DNA of 64,000 nt from Gallionellales bacterium GWA2_60_18 (GCA_001801105.1 MGWS01000008.1:1-64000), one strand, 5' to 3'. Positions 38,890 to 47,862 are shown, numbered from the stretch's first letter. Notes: a model not told the origin generated them from the sequence alone. Translations and numbers: made by a program.

Positions 38890-39744
38890 ATGATGTCGAA
38901 TATTCCATCGGTATGGCGCCGTCGCATGGCGCTTGGCATGATCGCATTGTTTCTGGCGCCGCCGGTCGCGGCGGCGGATTCGCCGGTACGGGAAAACGCA
39001 AAGTCGGCCGATGAAAAACCGGCCGATCCAGAATCCGTGCAACCCAAATTCATCTGGGGCATCCTGATCAAGTTCGCGGCGTCGAAGGCATTCGATATTT
39101 TCTTCCAATGGGCTGCGGAGAAAATGTTTCAGGGCATGTCGTTCTCTTCAATGCTGCCGCGGGCTGCGGCAGTATCAGCGCCCGGGGCAGCATCGCTGGC
39201 GCCCGCCCGGAAGGGGGGAGTAACGCCGATAATCCCCAACGTGACAGAAAAGGCGCCTACCGCTCCGCTGTCAGTGGAAAATGGCAAGGAAAATTATCAG
39301 GGTGTCATGCTTGCGCTGCTGGTTCTCCAACCGGATGGGGAGACGCTGGCGGTGCGTCCCTTGAGCGCAGGTTTCAAGTCCGGGGAAAAATTCCGCATCC
39401 GCCTCGGCTCCACTTTCGAAGGCGAACTTTCTCTCGACAACATCGACCCGCAGGGCAAGCGCAGCCGGCTCTATCCGGCAGATGCCGGACAGATCGTGAA
39501 AATCAAATCCGGCGTACCGGTGATCCTGCCGCTGGAAAAGGACAGTTTCTTCCAGTTCGACCAGGACGCCGGGGAAGAGAAACTGCTCGTCACATTGCGC
39601 GACTCGCGCGCACAGGGCGATGCGGTGGCAAGAACCATGGTGCATCGCCAGGAGAACGATCAAGGTACGGGATTGTTGCAGGAAGTCGTTGCAGGAAAGT
39701 TCGCGGCCATCGCTGAATCAATCGCCCTGAAGCATCGGCAATAG
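38890..39744 (+). CDS. Exported DUF4384-like protein
   Basis: A 284-aa protein with a signal peptide (ALGMIALFLAPPVAAA before DSPV). After it come a hydrophobic helix (KFIWGILIKFAASKAFDIFF), a Pro/Ala-rich linker and a C-terminal beta domain with FKSGEKFRIRLGSTFEGELSL, NIDPQGKRSRLYP and GVPVILPLE. The pattern resembles DUF4384, a domain often fused to caspase-like or CHAT-associated proteins. The caspase-like protein at 42238 carries a similar domain. AGGAGG (38879-38884) lies before two adjacent ATGs (38890, 38893). Its function is unknown; I infer a periplasmic recognition or scaffold role. Confidence 0.65.
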   Translation: MMSNIPSVWRRRMALGMIALFLAPPVAAADSPVRENAKSADEKPADPESVQPKFIWGILIKFAASKAFDIFFQWAAEKMFQGMSFSSMLPRAAAVSAPGAASLAPARKGGVTPIIPNVTEKAPTAPLSVENGKENYQGVMLALLVLQPDGETLAVRPLSAGFKSGEKFRIRLGSTFEGELSLDNIDPQGKRSRLYPADAGQIVKIKSGVPVILPLEKDSFFQFDQDAGEEKLLVTLRDSRAQGDAVARTMVHRQENDQGTGLLQEVVAGKFAAIAESIALKHRQ

Positions 39745-39816
39745 CGCTTTCGAACTGGTTGGGAATCCGTGATGAATAGCGGGAGAATTCCGCTAACACT
39801 TATTGGGAGGAAAATT

Positions 39817-42192
39817 ATGCTACCGAACCTCAGAATTACCATTGCCTTTATTGCGGCGCTTTTCCTGTCCGGCTGCATGTCCATGGGAGCGAAGATGGAG
39901 GCACTGACCGGCGCGCGCTACGGCGATCTTGAGAAAGCCGCCCTGGCGGATGTCCCCGACATAACCAAGGCCAAGACGGTAAAGCTGTTTCCCTTGTGCA
40001 TGGCTTATGCGAAGGAGAAGAAGTACAACAAGGTTTTCCCCTGCCTCGACCAGATTGAGAAAAACGTCATGAACGGCGATACCAATATGGTGGACGTGGA
40101 GGAGATGGAAAAGGAAAGCCCGTTCATGATGGGACTGGCAAAAATGGGTTCCGCCATGGCAGGGGCAAGCCTGGAACAGGATGTGTCGCCCATGCTCTAT
40201 ATCGCCCGCGCCGAATCGTATATGGACGTCGGGGAATATGACAGGGCAATTGCGGACGGCAAGAAGGGCGTTGCGGCCAAACCCAAGGACTGGAACCAGG
40301 TGCGGTGGCAAGAAATCAACACGCTTGGAGTATTGACGCTGGCCTATGCGTTGAGCGGCGACCGCGAAAAAGCCCTGGAAAGCGCCAAACGGCTGGAAGG
40401 GATCAGCACCGCTTACCCTTACACCCTCCTGGCGACCGATAAGCATGTATGGCTGGCAAAAACCTATGTTTCTCTGGGCGACTACCAGCGGGCTTTGCAT
40501 TTCATGGAAATCAAAGGCGGGGCATTCGACGCCTTTGCGAAGGGCGTTGCCGATGCGATGACGGGTTCGGCCATGCGCGGCGAGAGCATGTGGGAATTCC
40601 AGCAACTGCCTGCCGATTTCCTGCTCTACAAATGCCAGTTCGAAACGGGCAATCTCACGGAGGCCAAAGCGGGTTATGACAACCTGCTGAGCAAATCAAA
40701 GATTCGCGACAATGGCGATATCTACTGGCTGATCCTGTTCGACCGCGGGCGCATCGCCAAGAAAGAGGGTGATCTGAAAGCAGCGGCAGACTATTTCCGC
40801 AAGGCCGTGGAAGTGATCGAGTTGCAGCGCTCCACCATCAACACCGAGACCAGCAAGATCGGCTTCGTCGGCGACAAGCAGGCCGTGTATCAGCATCTGG
40901 TCACAACCCTGTTTGCCGACGGGCAGTTTGGCGAGGCATTCGAATATGTCGAGCGTTCCAAGTCACGGGCGCTGGTGGATATGCTCGCGGCGAAGCAGGA
41001 TTTTGCAGTAGCAAGCGGAGACCCGCAAAAGGTCAAGCAGTTGCTGGCGATGGCAGATGAAGCCCGGAGCCAGGAAATGTTGCAGGGTGCTGTTCCTGAA
41101 AAGAACCAGACTCGCAGCCTGGTGGTCAGCGCCCGGCAGCAACTGAGCAGCGAATCTCCCGAACTGTCCTCGCTGGTCAACGTTTCCTCTCTGGCGGCCG
41201 CAGAAATCCAGACGCTGATACCTCAGGACGAAGCGCTGATCGAGTATTACTATAACGCGCCCGATCTGATCGCTTTCGTCCTCACCGCCAAGGGGTTGAG
41301 CGCCGTCCGGCTCGACAGCACCGGCCTGCTGGACAACGTCCGCCAGTATCGCAAACATCTTGAAAGCGCCAATTCAGCGGGTCATCTTGACTTGTCCAGG
41401 CAGCTATACAACCAACTGGTGCGTCCCGTCACCGATCAGATCAGCGCCGGAAAACTCATCATCGTTGCGCATGGCCCGCTGCATTACTTGCCGTTCAACG
41501 CCCTGCACGACGGGCAGGACTACATGATCGAACGCTACAGCTTGAGGATGTTGCCCAGCGCCAGCGTGCTCAAATATCTGCGTACCAAACCGACAGCCAA
41601 GCAGGGGGACATTCTCGCCTTCGGCAATCCCGACCTTGGCAACCCCAAGTTCGATCTCGCCTATGCCCAGGCAGAAGCCATCGCCATTACCCAGAACCGT
41701 CCGCAGTCCAAGGTATTGCTGCGCAAAGCCGCCAATGAGGCGGCTTTCCGGGAATACGGCGGCGCATTCCGCTATCTGCACTTTGCCACCCACGGGGAAT
41801 TTAATGCCGATGCGCCGCTCAAGTCCGCTCTGCTGTTGGCTAAGGATGCGAAGAACGATGGCATGCTGACTGTGGACAAGCTCTATTCGCTCAAGCTGGA
41901 CGCCGATCTGGTCACGCTCAGCGCCTGCGAGACCGGGCTGGGCAAGATCGCCAACGGAGACGATGTGGTGGGGCTGACGCGCGGCTTCCTCTATGCGGGC
42001 ACGTCGACCATTGTCGCCAGCTTATGGCAAGTGGATGACCAAGCCACCTCGTATTTGATGACGAGGTTCTACGACAACCTGAAGCAGGCCGACAAGCGCG
42101 AGGCACTGCGCCAGGCACAGATGGATACCCGGAAGAAATATGCACACCCGTATTATTGGGCGGCATTCCAGCTCACCGGGAATGCGAACTAG
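39817..42192 (+). CDS. CHAT-domain protease lipoprotein with helical repeats
   Basis: A 791-aa lipoprotein: the signal MLPNLRITIAFIAALFLSGC has Cys20 as lipidation site and Met at +2, which predicts outer-membrane sorting. Residues about 60-420 are TPR-like helical repeats. The C-terminal CHAT domain (about 480-785) keeps the caspase-type dyad, His659 in HFATHGEF and Cys704 in LSACETGLG, followed by VVGLTRGFLYAGTSTIVASLW. CHAT proteins are caspase-superfamily cysteine peptidases. ATG 39817 has GGGAGGA upstream; an earlier ATG at 39769 would hide the signal sequence. Location in the envelope is unusual for CHAT proteases known from defence systems, which are cytosolic. Confidence 0.88.
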   Translation: MLPNLRITIAFIAALFLSGCMSMGAKMEALTGARYGDLEKAALADVPDITKAKTVKLFPLCMAYAKEKKYNKVFPCLDQIEKNVMNGDTNMVDVEEMEKESPFMMGLAKMGSAMAGASLEQDVSPMLYIARAESYMDVGEYDRAIADGKKGVAAKPKDWNQVRWQEINTLGVLTLAYALSGDREKALESAKRLEGISTAYPYTLLATDKHVWLAKTYVSLGDYQRALHFMEIKGGAFDAFAKGVADAMTGSAMRGESMWEFQQLPADFLLYKCQFETGNLTEAKAGYDNLLSKSKIRDNGDIYWLILFDRGRIAKKEGDLKAAADYFRKAVEVIELQRSTINTETSKIGFVGDKQAVYQHLVTTLFADGQFGEAFEYVERSKSRALVDMLAAKQDFAVASGDPQKVKQLLAMADEARSQEMLQGAVPEKNQTRSLVVSARQQLSSESPELSSLVNVSSLAAAEIQTLIPQDEALIEYYYNAPDLIAFVLTAKGLSAVRLDSTGLLDNVRQYRKHLESANSAGHLDLSRQLYNQLVRPVTDQISAGKLIIVAHGPLHYLPFNALHDGQDYMIERYSLRMLPSASVLKYLRTKPTAKQGDILAFGNPDLGNPKFDLAYAQAEAIAITQNRPQSKVLLRKAANEAAFREYGGAFRYLHFATHGEFNADAPLKSALLLAKDAKNDGMLTVDKLYSLKLDADLVTLSACETGLGKIANGDDVVGLTRGFLYAGTSTIVASLWQVDDQATSYLMTRFYDNLKQADKREALRQAQMDTRKKYAHPYYWAAFQLTGNAN

Positions 42193-42237
42193 GCATGCCG
42201 ACTCCGATCGTTCTGGAACTTGGATGAAAGACTGACT

Positions 42238-43803
42238 ATGAAAAATTGGCGGATTGGTTTCTTGATTCTTTTCGGGTTGATCGCATCCGGTGCGGCGCGT
42301 GCCGAGATCCACGCGCTGATCATGACGATAGGCGATTACCAGGCCGGAATTCCAAGCCTGAAGGGTGTCGCGCATGATCGCGAAAGCGCCCGCTCGATCG
42401 CGCGTCTGCTGGGCGTCAAGGATGAGAACATCTTGCAGTTCCATGACGGGCAATTGACTTTGAACGGGATGCAACAGGCGTTCGATGAACTGGACAAGCG
42501 CGTAGCGGTGGGCGATAAAGTATTCGTCTATTACTCGGGGCACGGGAGCAGGCAACGAATCAGCGACCCGGATGAGCGTTGCGCCGAATCTCTGGTGACC
42601 GTGAACGGCTATGGCCTGACCGATGCGGAAATGGAGGCGCGCCTCAAGCAGCTTTCCGGCAAGGCACAAAAGATAATCGCCATGTTCGATGCCTGCCATT
42701 CGGGCGGAGCCACGGTGCGCGGCATGAACAGTGCGGCGTTCGCGCCGAAGTTCTGGAGCAAGGGCGGGGAGAGCAGCTGTGAAAAACCGGTGAACGTCAT
42801 CACCCGCAACCTGGGTCTGGCCGCACGCACAGCCGGAAGCGGCAGCAGGAATTATGTCTATATCGCTGCCGCAAAAGACAATGAGATTTCCCTCGATCAG
42901 CCGGGCAAGGGCGGGGTCGCCACCCAGGCCTGGTTGGCCTGCATGTCCGGCGAGGCGGTGGATATGGATCGAAGCGGCGGACTGACGGTCGAGGAGATCC
43001 GCAGTTGCGCGCAGGCGAAGATCGATGCTCAGCTGAAAGACGTGGCAGGGTTTCTGCCGCACCACATCAGCGTGACGGGGAATCCCGACCTGGTCATGAC
43101 GCTGGCGAGCGATAGTTCCGACGCGCCGCAAGAGGCAGCGGTTCAAACCGCCGTCCCTCAAACGGGTGATCAGGTTGCCGTGCCGCAGTTGCCCGCCACT
43201 CAAACCGATGTGACACAGCCAGCCGCTGCCCCGCAGCCGCCTGTCCGGGTCGATCATCGTGAATCGCAAGCGCCGGCCACATTGCTGGATATTTTCAACG
43301 GCAGGGATGATCGCCGGACCGTCGAAATCATACCGAACAAGAACAGGCTCAAGATCGGGAGTGACAAATTCAGCTTCAGTGTCCGTTCGAGCCAGGAAGG
43401 CTACCTGTATCTGATGATGGTGGGCTCTGACGGAAAGACTTTCGACCTGCTTTTCCCCAACAAACTGGACGGCAACAACTATATTCAGGCGGGACAGACC
43501 GTTCAGTTCCCGCGTGCCAGTTGGGAAATCATCGCGCAAGGGCCGATCGGGAAAGACCACATCCTTGCTATCGTCGCCGATGCGCCGCGTGATCTTGCCA
43601 GGTTGCCCATGGTCAATGCCGGACCGTTCTCGGTCGTGGCTGCGACATCGGGCGGCAAGCGCGGCATCCAGCTGGTGACATCCACGCCTTCCGTTGCATT
43701 GCAGAGCGAATGCAACAGTGCCGGCAAGCGTACGCTTGCGGTAGTGCAGGCTTGCTCGGATGCCTATGGCGCGGCGCTGACGATGGTGGAAGAGGCGGAG
43801 TAG
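42238..43803 (+). CDS. Exported caspase-like (C14) protein with DUF4384-like domain
   Basis: A 521-aa protein with a Sec signal peptide (WRIGFLILFGLIASGAARA before EIHALI). The caspase p20-like domain (about 22-275) has the dyad His102 in VYYSGHGSRQ and Cys153 in MFDACHSGGATV. A Pro/Gln/Ala-rich linker (about 300-345) leads to a C-terminal DUF4384-like domain (about 360-455) with SSQEGYLYLMMVGSDGKTF and LLFPNKLDGNNYI. ATG 42238 is chosen so the signal peptide is N-terminal. It is 45 bp behind the CHAT gene and 22 bp before the pseudo-ATPase gene. Processing or activation partners are unknown. Confidence 0.88.
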   Translation: MKNWRIGFLILFGLIASGAARAEIHALIMTIGDYQAGIPSLKGVAHDRESARSIARLLGVKDENILQFHDGQLTLNGMQQAFDELDKRVAVGDKVFVYYSGHGSRQRISDPDERCAESLVTVNGYGLTDAEMEARLKQLSGKAQKIIAMFDACHSGGATVRGMNSAAFAPKFWSKGGESSCEKPVNVITRNLGLAARTAGSGSRNYVYIAAAKDNEISLDQPGKGGVATQAWLACMSGEAVDMDRSGGLTVEEIRSCAQAKIDAQLKDVAGFLPHHISVTGNPDLVMTLASDSSDAPQEAAVQTAVPQTGDQVAVPQLPATQTDVTQPAAAPQPPVRVDHRESQAPATLLDIFNGRDDRRTVEIIPNKNRLKIGSDKFSFSVRSSQEGYLYLMMVGSDGKTFDLLFPNKLDGNNYIQAGQTVQFPRASWEIIAQGPIGKDHILAIVADAPRDLARLPMVNAGPFSVVAATSGGKRGIQLVTSTPSVALQSECNSAGKRTLAVVQACSDAYGAALTMVEEAE

Positions 43804-43825
43804 TCATCATGCCAGGTACTCCGAA

Positions 43826-44353
43826 GTGGAAACGATACAGGTGAAAATGCCGGACAAGCTAATGCCGGCCCTTCAGGCCGGTGGGCGCTATCGTGTCGGG
43901 GACGATGCGGAAGCTGGGGAACTTGCCCGATTGCCGCCCTTCCCGACGACAGTGAGGGTCGACCATGACGGCGGTCTGATGAGTCATTTGAGTGTGTGGA
44001 AGAACCTGATCCTGCCGCTGGAATGTCGCGCACGGGATATCAGCCATGCGGCAGCGGATGCTTCGCTGTTGTTTGTGCTGTGCGGTGAGGACCGGGCAAG
44101 TCTGCCGCGTCTGATGGATAGCTACCCGGATACCTTGTCCCTGTATGAAAAGCGGCTGGTGGGATTTGTGCGGGCAATGTTGCTGGAACCGGAGGTGCTG
44201 ATGCTGGATGGGGTATTCGACGGCCTTTCGTTTGCAGAAAAGGAAAAGGCATCGCACTGGATGCAAGTGTTCCGCCTGCGTTTCCCGTTCCGGATATTGT
44301 TGTATCGCGGGTCCGGCGATGCGGTGTTGAACGATCCAGTGAGCTACGCATGA
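43826..44353 (+). CDS. Degenerate MlaF-like ABC ATPase lacking Walker A
   Basis: A 175-aa protein that aligns by eye with the second half of MlaF-type ATPases. A Q-loop-like segment is SHLSVWKNLILPLE, a decayed signature helix is LSLYEKRLVGFVRAML, and a Walker B-like strand is LEPEVLMLDGVFDGLS. In that strand the catalytic Glu after the Asp is replaced by Gly. No Walker A (GxxGxGKS/T) exists in the protein, and only about 22 bp separate it from the previous gene, so the N-terminal lobe is missing rather than frameshifted. GTG 43826 or ATG 43847 (behind AGGTG) could be the start. It overlaps the MCE gene by ATGA, so it is still translated in register with it; it may be a non-catalytic subunit. 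Confidence 0.68.
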   Translation: METIQVKMPDKLMPALQAGGRYRVGDDAEAGELARLPPFPTTVRVDHDGGLMSHLSVWKNLILPLECRARDISHAAADASLLFVLCGEDRASLPRLMDSYPDTLSLYEKRLVGFVRAMLLEPEVLMLDGVFDGLSFAEKEKASHWMQVFRLRFPFRILLYRGSGDAVLNDPVSYA

Positions 44354-45291
44354 GAACCGGTCTGGAACAGTTCCCTGACTCCGGAAATGCCGAATCGCAG
44401 GCCCGCGAGCGCAGGGTGCGATGGTTCATGGCTGGAGCCGCATTGATCGTGATCGCTGCGATGGTTTCCATGTCGGTGCAGAAGGGGATGTTCCAGCGCA
44501 CCACGCGGTTGCATTCTTTTGCGGATAGCGCGAAAGGCATGGTGCCGGGCATGGCGGTCAAGCTGAACGGTTTCAAGGTCGGCACGCTGGGCAAGCTGGC
44601 GATGGATACGGATGGGCGGGTGAGCATGGAGTTGCTGGTGAGCGACGAGTATGTGCACCTGATCCATAAGGACGCCAAGGCGCGTTGGGCCAAGGAAGAC
44701 CTGCTCGGCGAAAGCGTGATCGAGATATTGCCCGGCTCGGGAAGCGCCCCCATAGCCGAAAATAATGCGGTGATCGCTTTTGAGCGGGCACGCGATGTCA
44801 GCGAGGAACTCAGCAAGCTGGCCAACCAGTTGCAACCCATTCTGGCGGACGTGAAAAGCATCACGGCTTACGTCGACAACCCCGACGGCGATCTGAAGCA
44901 AACCGTTCAGCAATTGAAGCGCGCCACCACTGCGCTGGCGGATGCCGGCGAAGACGTGAGCGATACGACGCGACGCAACAAGCAGCAGATACAGTCGGCC
45001 ATTGCCCATGCGTCGAACACGCTGAAAACGCTGAATACCGAATTGCCGCGCCTGATCGGGCGGATGGATACCAGTCTGCGCCATGTCGAGGGAGCGACTG
45101 CCGACGTGCAGGCGATCACCAGCCAACTGGCGGAGGATCTGCCACCGGCCGTCAGCGAGGGGCGCGAAACTTTGCGGGATACCCATGATGTGGTGAATGC
45201 CGTCAAGGGCAGCTGGCCGGTTCGCAATATGTTGCCCCCTCAGGAAGAACGTTCCTTGCCTCTGGATAGCCATGTCCCGAACAATCCCTGA
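44350..45291 (+). CDS. MCE/MlaD-family lipid transport protein
   Basis: A 313-aa protein with one N-terminal TM helix (about 25-45, WFMAGAALIVIAAMVSMSV) and an MCE domain (about 50-145) containing FADSAKGMVPGMAVKLNGFKVG and EDLLGESVIEILPG. A long C-terminal coiled coil (about 150-290) follows. MCE proteins form hexameric rings that carry phospholipids between membranes with MlaE/MlaF. It overlaps the pseudo-ATPase gene upstream (ATGA) and the TPR lipoprotein downstream (20 bp). The long coiled coil is unlike short E. coli MlaD and recalls longer tunnel-forming MCE proteins. Confidence 0.88.
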   Translation: MRTGLEQFPDSGNAESQARERRVRWFMAGAALIVIAAMVSMSVQKGMFQRTTRLHSFADSAKGMVPGMAVKLNGFKVGTLGKLAMDTDGRVSMELLVSDEYVHLIHKDAKARWAKEDLLGESVIEILPGSGSAPIAENNAVIAFERARDVSEELSKLANQLQPILADVKSITAYVDNPDGDLKQTVQQLKRATTALADAGEDVSDTTRRNKQQIQSAIAHASNTLKTLNTELPRLIGRMDTSLRHVEGATADVQAITSQLAEDLPPAVSEGRETLRDTHDVVNAVKGSWPVRNMLPPQEERSLPLDSHVPNNP

Positions 45292-46084
45292 TCTCTGCTG
45301 GCTGGTGTTGCTCGTTATCCTGTCCGGATGCGCATCCCATCCGGACGCATGGAGCGTCCGCCACAAGCAGGCGATGGAGTGGGCCTCCCAGGGCGAGAGA
45401 GCCTATCTCAACGGACACCTCGAACAGTCCGGCCGGTATTATGAAAAGGCATTGCAACTCAATAGCAGCATCGAGAACGCGAGCGGCATCGCGGCGAACT
45501 TGCTGAGTCTGGCGCAGCTTCATCTTGAGCGCGGCGAATACGATCAGGCCGAGGCGCAGCTGCGAGTTGTTCTGTCCAACAAGGATCATCTGTTTGCGGC
45601 TGCTGCGATGGCCGATGCGGCGGCGCGTTCCGCTCAACTGGCACTGCTGTCGAAGCAGCCCGGCAAGGCGGCCGATCTTGCGAATCAGGCGCAGACCCTT
45701 TGCAAGGCCGGCGGTTGCACATTGGAGGCTGCGATCACCAATCTTCAGGCACGCTCAGCCTTCGTGCTCGGACAAATCCAGGCAAGCGCCGACTTGGCGA
45801 AACGCGCCGCAGCTATCGCCGAAAACAGGCAACCCGCCGAATTGGCGAACGCCAAAAGACTGCTCGGGGAAATACAGTTGCACCTGAAAGCGGCTGCGGA
45901 AGCCGTGCCGTTGTTCGAGCAGGCGCTGTCGCTGGACAAGCAGCTCGGCCTGTCGAGGAAGATCGCCGAAGACCTGCGCTGGCTGGCGGAGGCGAAAGAC
46001 CTGCTGGGGCAGCACACAGAGGCGGAAGCCTATCGCAGCCGCGAGCAGGCGATCCGTCTGGCGCTAGAGAACAAGGCGCCATGA
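45272..46084 (+). CDS. TPR-repeat lipoprotein
   Basis: A 270-aa lipoprotein: the signal MSRTIPDLCWLVLLVILSGC is followed by ASHP, giving Ala at +2 and predicted outer-membrane anchoring. The rest is all-helical with TPR-type repeats, for example GHLEQSGRYYEKALQLNSS, ERGEYDQAEAQLRVVLSN and AAEAVPLFEQALSLDKQL. ATG 45272 lies inside the 3' end of the MCE gene, and its stop overlaps the cyclase start (ATGA), so it is tightly coupled to both. It could be the periplasmic or outer-membrane partner of the MCE complex, a role filled by ABC-type lipoproteins in other Mla-like systems. Confidence 0.82.
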   Translation: MSRTIPDLCWLVLLVILSGCASHPDAWSVRHKQAMEWASQGERAYLNGHLEQSGRYYEKALQLNSSIENASGIAANLLSLAQLHLERGEYDQAEAQLRVVLSNKDHLFAAAAMADAAARSAQLALLSKQPGKAADLANQAQTLCKAGGCTLEAAITNLQARSAFVLGQIQASADLAKRAAAIAENRQPAELANAKRLLGEIQLHLKAAAEAVPLFEQALSLDKQLGLSRKIAEDLRWLAEAKDLLGQHTEAEAYRSREQAIRLALENKAP

Positions 46085-47862
46085 AGCTGACGCAAAAGCT
46101 GCGCCGCTATTCCCGTCTCATCGGTTTTCTGGCCGTGCTGGCGCTGGGGCTGGCGCTTCACATGAATCGTGCATGGGCTCCGTTGGAGCTTTTTGTGCTG
46201 GACCGCCAGTTCAACCTGTTGCGCGAACATCCGCAGCCGCTCGCCAACGATGTCGTGGTGGTCGGCATAGACGAAGCGACATTCAAACAGATTCGCGAAC
46301 CGTTCGCGCTGTGGCATCCGCATCTGGGCAAGTTCTTTCAGGCCATGGCCGGTGCGCGGCCTTCGGTGGTCGGGATGGATGTCGTCCTGCCTGACCGTTC
46401 TTACCAGTTCCTCGCTCCCGGTTACGACCAGTCCTTGTTGCAGGGATTGATTGCCATGCGTGGAACGGTCCCGCTGGTGCTCAGCCAGTCGCTGGACGAC
46501 CAGGGAAACATTCGTCCCATTTTTTCGCCCTATGTCGCGGTGGCGGGGGCGGATGCCATGGCGTTTCCGCTGGTCTGCCTTGACCGTGACGGTGTGCCAC
46601 GGCGGCTTGACGGCAATGAATGCGCCAACCAGTCGCGCGGGAAGACGCTGTCGGAAGGGATGTCCGCCAAGCTCGGCGTCAGGCACGCATGGAGCGGCAT
46701 GATCGACTATTCTCTGGGAGCGGCGTTCCAGTACATTCCGTTCACTCAGGTGCTGAATTGGCAAGAGCAGGGCGATACCGCACAACTGGCGCGCGTGTTC
46801 CAGAACAAGCCCGTCCTGCTCGGCGTGATATTGCCGTTCAGCGACCGGCTGCAACTGCCGGTGCCGCTTGCCGCATGGGAGCCGGAAAACCGGCGTTTGC
46901 CCGGCGTGCTGATCCACGCACAGACGCTGCGCTCGATGTTGAACCGGGGCGCAATCGCCACGACGCAACCCGGTCTGTTGCTGGTGTTCGCATTGTTGCC
47001 GGCGGTTTTCTGGTGGGGCAGGAGCGCGTGGCCGAAGGGCGCCGCGCTGGTTGCGTTCAGCCTCGGCGTTCTTGCGCTCAGCACCTTGCGGCTGTGGCAG
47101 GGACAATATCTGCCGCCGGTGGATGCCATGGGGATGGCCTGGGTCGCGTTCGTGGGGCGAACCGCCTTCGACTCGTTGCGGCAATTCAGGGAGAAGCGTT
47201 TCCTGAAGCAGGCGTTCGGCGGCCATGTCAGCCCGGTGGTCATGAATGAGATATTGGCCGGCAATGTCCAGCTCGGGGCGGGGAAACGACAGCGCGTGTG
47301 TGTGCTGTTCGCGGATATCCGCGGATTTACCGCACGCTCGGAACAGACGTCCCCGGAGGCAATCATCGAGCTACTGAACGGTTATTTTGCGCAAATGACC
47401 GAGGCGATACACAAACATGGCGGCGTGGTGGACAAATTCATCGGCGACGGGCTGATGGCTTTCTTCGGTGCGCCTCAGCCACTTGAGCATCCGGAAAGAA
47501 AAGCATTGGAAGCGGCCCAGGAAATGCTGCTGCGCCTGCATCGTTTTAACCAGACCTTGATCGAGCAGGGGGTAGAGCCGGTTGCCATCGGCATCGGGAT
47601 ACACACCGGCGAAGCCATCCTCGGCTATATCGGTTCCGAAGCGCGCCACGAATACACCGCCATCGGCGACACGGTGAATGCCGCCTCGCGGCTGGAGGGC
47701 ATGACTAAGACGCTGGGCTATCCCGTCATCTGTTCGTCGGTCGTGGCCGATACGGTAAAGGCATCTGCCGAGTTGGCTGATCTGGGTGAGCAGTCCATAC
47801 GCGGGCATGCGTCCATGCATCTGTTTGGCTGGCGCCCGGCCATTCTGGACAAGCTGAAATAA
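46081..47862 (+). CDS. CHASE2-domain class III adenylate cyclase
   Basis: A 593-aa membrane enzyme. A TM helix (about 12-30) is followed by a periplasmic CHASE2 sensor domain (about 35-295, with VVVVGIDEATFKQI and RPSVVGMDVVLPD), then a group of about three TM helices (about 300-365) and a cytosolic class III cyclase domain (about 400-585). Both metal-binding aspartates are present (Asp412 in FADIRGFT, Asp456 in FIGDGLMAFF). The adenine-selecting Lys452 and the AIGDTVNAASRLEG segment with the transition-state Asn and Arg are also intact, so it should make cAMP. It joins envelope sensing to a cytosolic second messenger within the CHAT/caspase cluster. ATG 46081 overlaps the previous stop by four bases. 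Confidence 0.92.
   Translation: MKLTQKLRRYSRLIGFLAVLALGLALHMNRAWAPLELFVLDRQFNLLREHPQPLANDVVVVGIDEATFKQIREPFALWHPHLGKFFQAMAGARPSVVGMDVVLPDRSYQFLAPGYDQSLLQGLIAMRGTVPLVLSQSLDDQGNIRPIFSPYVAVAGADAMAFPLVCLDRDGVPRRLDGNECANQSRGKTLSEGMSAKLGVRHAWSGMIDYSLGAAFQYIPFTQVLNWQEQGDTAQLARVFQNKPVLLGVILPFSDRLQLPVPLAAWEPENRRLPGVLIHAQTLRSMLNRGAIATTQPGLLLVFALLPAVFWWGRSAWPKGAALVAFSLGVLALSTLRLWQGQYLPPVDAMGMAWVAFVGRTAFDSLRQFREKRFLKQAFGGHVSPVVMNEILAGNVQLGAGKRQRVCVLFADIRGFTARSEQTSPEAIIELLNGYFAQMTEAIHKHGGVVDKFIGDGLMAFFGAPQPLEHPERKALEAAQEMLLRLHRFNQTLIEQGVEPVAIGIGIHTGEAILGYIGSEARHEYTAIGDTVNAASRLEGMTKTLGYPVICSSVVADTVKASAELADLGEQSIRGHASMHLFGWRPAILDKLK

Noticed and set aside
43803..44353. Pseudo-MlaF as a frameshifted full-length ATPase
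   Set aside because: Only 22 bp separate it from the upstream caspase gene, and about 75-130 nt precede the Q-loop-like segment. There is no room in any frame for the missing N-terminal lobe with Walker A.
45700..46080. Upstream N-terminal extension of the CHASE2 cyclase
   Set aside because: The extension overlaps the TPR lipoprotein gene in another frame and would bury the first TM helix; ATG 46081 with ATGA coupling is better.
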